NCBI GenBank assembly: GCA_964601895.1
Contig: CAZROT010000007.1
Location: forward strand, 1-64,000
Length of the DNA stretch: 64,000 nt
Direction: 5' to 3'
Source of the DNA: CAZROT01 sp964601895
Lineage (GTDB): Bacteria; Pseudomonadota; Gammaproteobacteria; Enterobacterales; Enterobacteriaceae
The number at the start of each line of letters is the position of its first letter. Within the stretch, counting starts at the first letter, position 1. Position numbers and translations under genes: made by a program. This document shows, piece after piece, positions 62,761-64,000 of this stretch. The notes beneath the pieces were generated by a model. It saw nothing but the letters and a program-made list of their open reading frames with translations, was not told the origin of the DNA and did no database searches.

Positions 62761-63777
62761 CTACCCATTTGTTGTAGTTAACTGTTCTGACAGCGAGTAG
62801 GGCAGCGCCTGGATGCACAGTTCACTGCTGTCATCTCCCGGTATACGCAACTTTGTGTCAATTGTCGTGTCGTTGTTCAGCACTGCCTGCACCCACAGTA
62901 TGCCGTCCGGTAACTGACTCGCTACCAGGACCGTGCCTGTGCGTCGCCAGTTACCATCCATTAGCTGGAACTCTAAATCTTCACCCGCTGCAGGTACCCG
63001 AGCGGATTGGCCCGCCAGCCAATACAGTGCCCGCTTGTTGGTGCCACGATATTTAGCGCGTGCCACTGTTTCCTGGCCGGTATAACAGCCTTTGGTGAAA
63101 CTGATGCCATCCAGCGCCTGAAGATTTACCGCCTGAGGGAGGAATACTCCACTGTTTACGGCGTCTATTATCGGATAACCCGCGGCAATATCCAGCGACA
63201 GCCATTGCTGGCTGCCGTTAAGTTGTACGTTATATCCTGCTTTTCTTGCCTCGTCTTTCAGAATTTCAACCTGCTCATGGCTGCTGATCAGTAAGAAGCG
63301 TTCTTCCGGCAGAGAAAAATGTAAAAGTGTGCTCTGCTGGTGCTGTACCACAGAGTGCTCTGCATCAGGGAGTGTGCCGAATATCGATGCCAGCAGCTCG
63401 CGTGCCTGTTGTCCACAGATACCTGATAGCAGGGTTTGTTCGTCCTGATTAATAGATACCCTGGAGAATACGGCGTATTTTCTTAATTCTGTCAATTGAG
63501 TGTTTAACAGGCTCTTACGCTCAATAAAGGCAATGTGTTCTCTTTGATGAAATACTATCAGGCTGCTCCACATTTTTCCCTTTGCATCACAGTGTGCACA
63601 CAGCATATGCCTGTCTGGTTTCAGCGCATTAATGTCTGCTGTTATTTGTCCCTGAAGATAACGTAGTCGATCCGGCCCTGTGACTGTCACTAAGGCCCAA
63701 TCGTCGAGCGAGATTATACTCAGCGATGATGTAATAGAGGATAGCTGATGCGCAGGGGTAAGTAGTTTATCTGTCAT
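62761..63777 (-). CDS. ygfZ: Folate-dependent Fe-S repair protein YgfZ
   Basis: Tetrahydrofolate-binding protein of the GcvT/COG0354 family needed for activity of Fe-S enzymes such as MiaB. 338 residues (E. coli 326). The signature KGCYTGQE is at 229-236 with the functional Cys231. AHCDAKGKMWSSL and AAGYPIIDAVNSG.FLPQ follow E. coli. Converges on the hydrolase-like gene. Start at ATG 63777. Its usual divergent neighbour sdhE, if present, would lie beyond the window edge. Confidence 0.95.
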   Translation of the reverse strand: MTDKLLTPAHQLSSITSSLSIISLDDWALVTVTGPDRLRYLQGQITADINALKPDRHMLCAHCDAKGKMWSSLIVFHQREHIAFIERKSLLNTQLTELRKYAVFSRVSINQDEQTLLSGICGQQARELLASIFGTLPDAEHSVVQHQQSTLLHFSLPEERFLLISSHEQVEILKDEARKAGYNVQLNGSQQWLSLDIAAGYPIIDAVNSGVFLPQAVNLQALDGISFTKGCYTGQETVARAKYRGTNKRALYWLAGQSARVPAAGEDLEFQLMDGNWRRTGTVLVASQLPDGILWVQAVLNNDTTIDTKLRIPGDDSSELCIQALPYSLSEQLTTTNG

Positions 63778-64000
63778 TATTATCGATCCTGATATTCATC
63801 AGATTGGTTAGTTAAAATACGAAGAATGCTGAAAGCTTTGCAGGTAATCCAGCCATTTGTCAACCGGGGAGAAAATAGTTACAAAAAATTAAAATTGTTT
63901 AATAAATAAATGATTTTAAAGTAAATTACACACAATAGAATACAACTTCATGTAATGCATTTAGTTTTTTCTGCTTAAGAAATGACTGATACAGTATCTG
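63778..64000. other. upstream region of ygfZ to the window end
   Basis: 223 bases, AT-rich, presumably holding the ygfZ promoter. No coding frame or RNA seen before the edge. Confidence 0.4.

Noticed and set aside
1..64000. CRISPR arrays, rRNA, tRNA genes and complete insertion sequences
   Set aside because: No regularly spaced repeats, no tRNA cloverleaf with a TTC-loop signature, no rRNA segments and no transposase-like frame were seen on reading the gaps.

Overview
The window looks like chromosome of a host-associated member of the Enterobacterales. Many proteins read as close relatives of Escherichia coli core proteins (Kup, BetA, BetB, ArgO, YggE, YicH, Ppx, Ppk, Upp, Hda, BepA, Bcp, DapA, BamC, TmcA, DapE, YffB, MaeB, HemF, CorA, UvrD, YigB, XerC, YigA, DapF, LptM, CyaY, YgfZ), several in the usual local order. 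These core blocks come from places that are far apart on the E. coli map, so the chromosome is rearranged. Several usual neighbours are absent (uraA, yfgD, perM, gcvR, ypfH, betI, and cyaA beside cyaY). AT-rich gaps and many effector-like genes suggest an insect or other eukaryote-associated symbiont or pathogen of the Hamiltonella/Regiella/Sodalis/Arsenophonus type. I cannot name a species.

Layout. 1-7 kb: accessory zone with a SpvC/OspF-like phosphothreonine lyase, a Nudix hydrolase, kup, a small secreted protein, an ADP-ribosyltransferase-like protein and an AT-rich orphan. 7-13.6 kb: a YdjM-like membrane protein and the choline-to-betaine locus (betB-betA plus an unknown exported protein, divergent from a short betT). 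14-24 kb: argO, then a 2034-residue toxin built like clostridial TcdA/TcdB but with a flavin/NAD(P)-binding N-terminus, then yggE, then an SscB-like chaperone with an SseF-like type III effector. 24-28 kb: yicH, the small RNA CyaR with a CRP site, a helical-repeat protein and an aldo/keto reductase. 28-38 kb: ppk-ppx, upp-hda, bepA, bcp, dapA-bamC. 38-46 kb: a SopD-like candidate effector, tmcA and a 1279-residue repeat protein. 46-54 kb: ypfN/dapE/yffB, maeB, vapBC, hemF, a GNAT-like protein with a proline-rich head, corA. 54-64 kb: uvrD-yigB-xerC-yigA-dapF-lptM, cyaY, an alpha/beta-hydrolase-like candidate effector, ygfZ.

How it fits together. The core genes supply ordinary housekeeping: lysine/diaminopimelate synthesis (dapA, dapE, dapF), outer membrane assembly (bamC, bepA, lptM), polyphosphate (ppk, ppx), ion transport (kup, corA) and DNA maintenance (uvrD, xerC, hda). 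At many core junctions, single genes or pairs resembling host-directed effectors or toxins have been inserted. Several resemble Salmonella type III effectors (SpvC, SseF with its chaperone, SopD), so a SPI-2-like secretion apparatus probably lies elsewhere in the genome. None is encoded here. The strongest candidate for a little-described system is the TcdB-like delivery protein carrying an oxidoreductase-like cargo, inserted between argO and yggE. All homology statements come from recalled family sequences and motifs, not from database searches.
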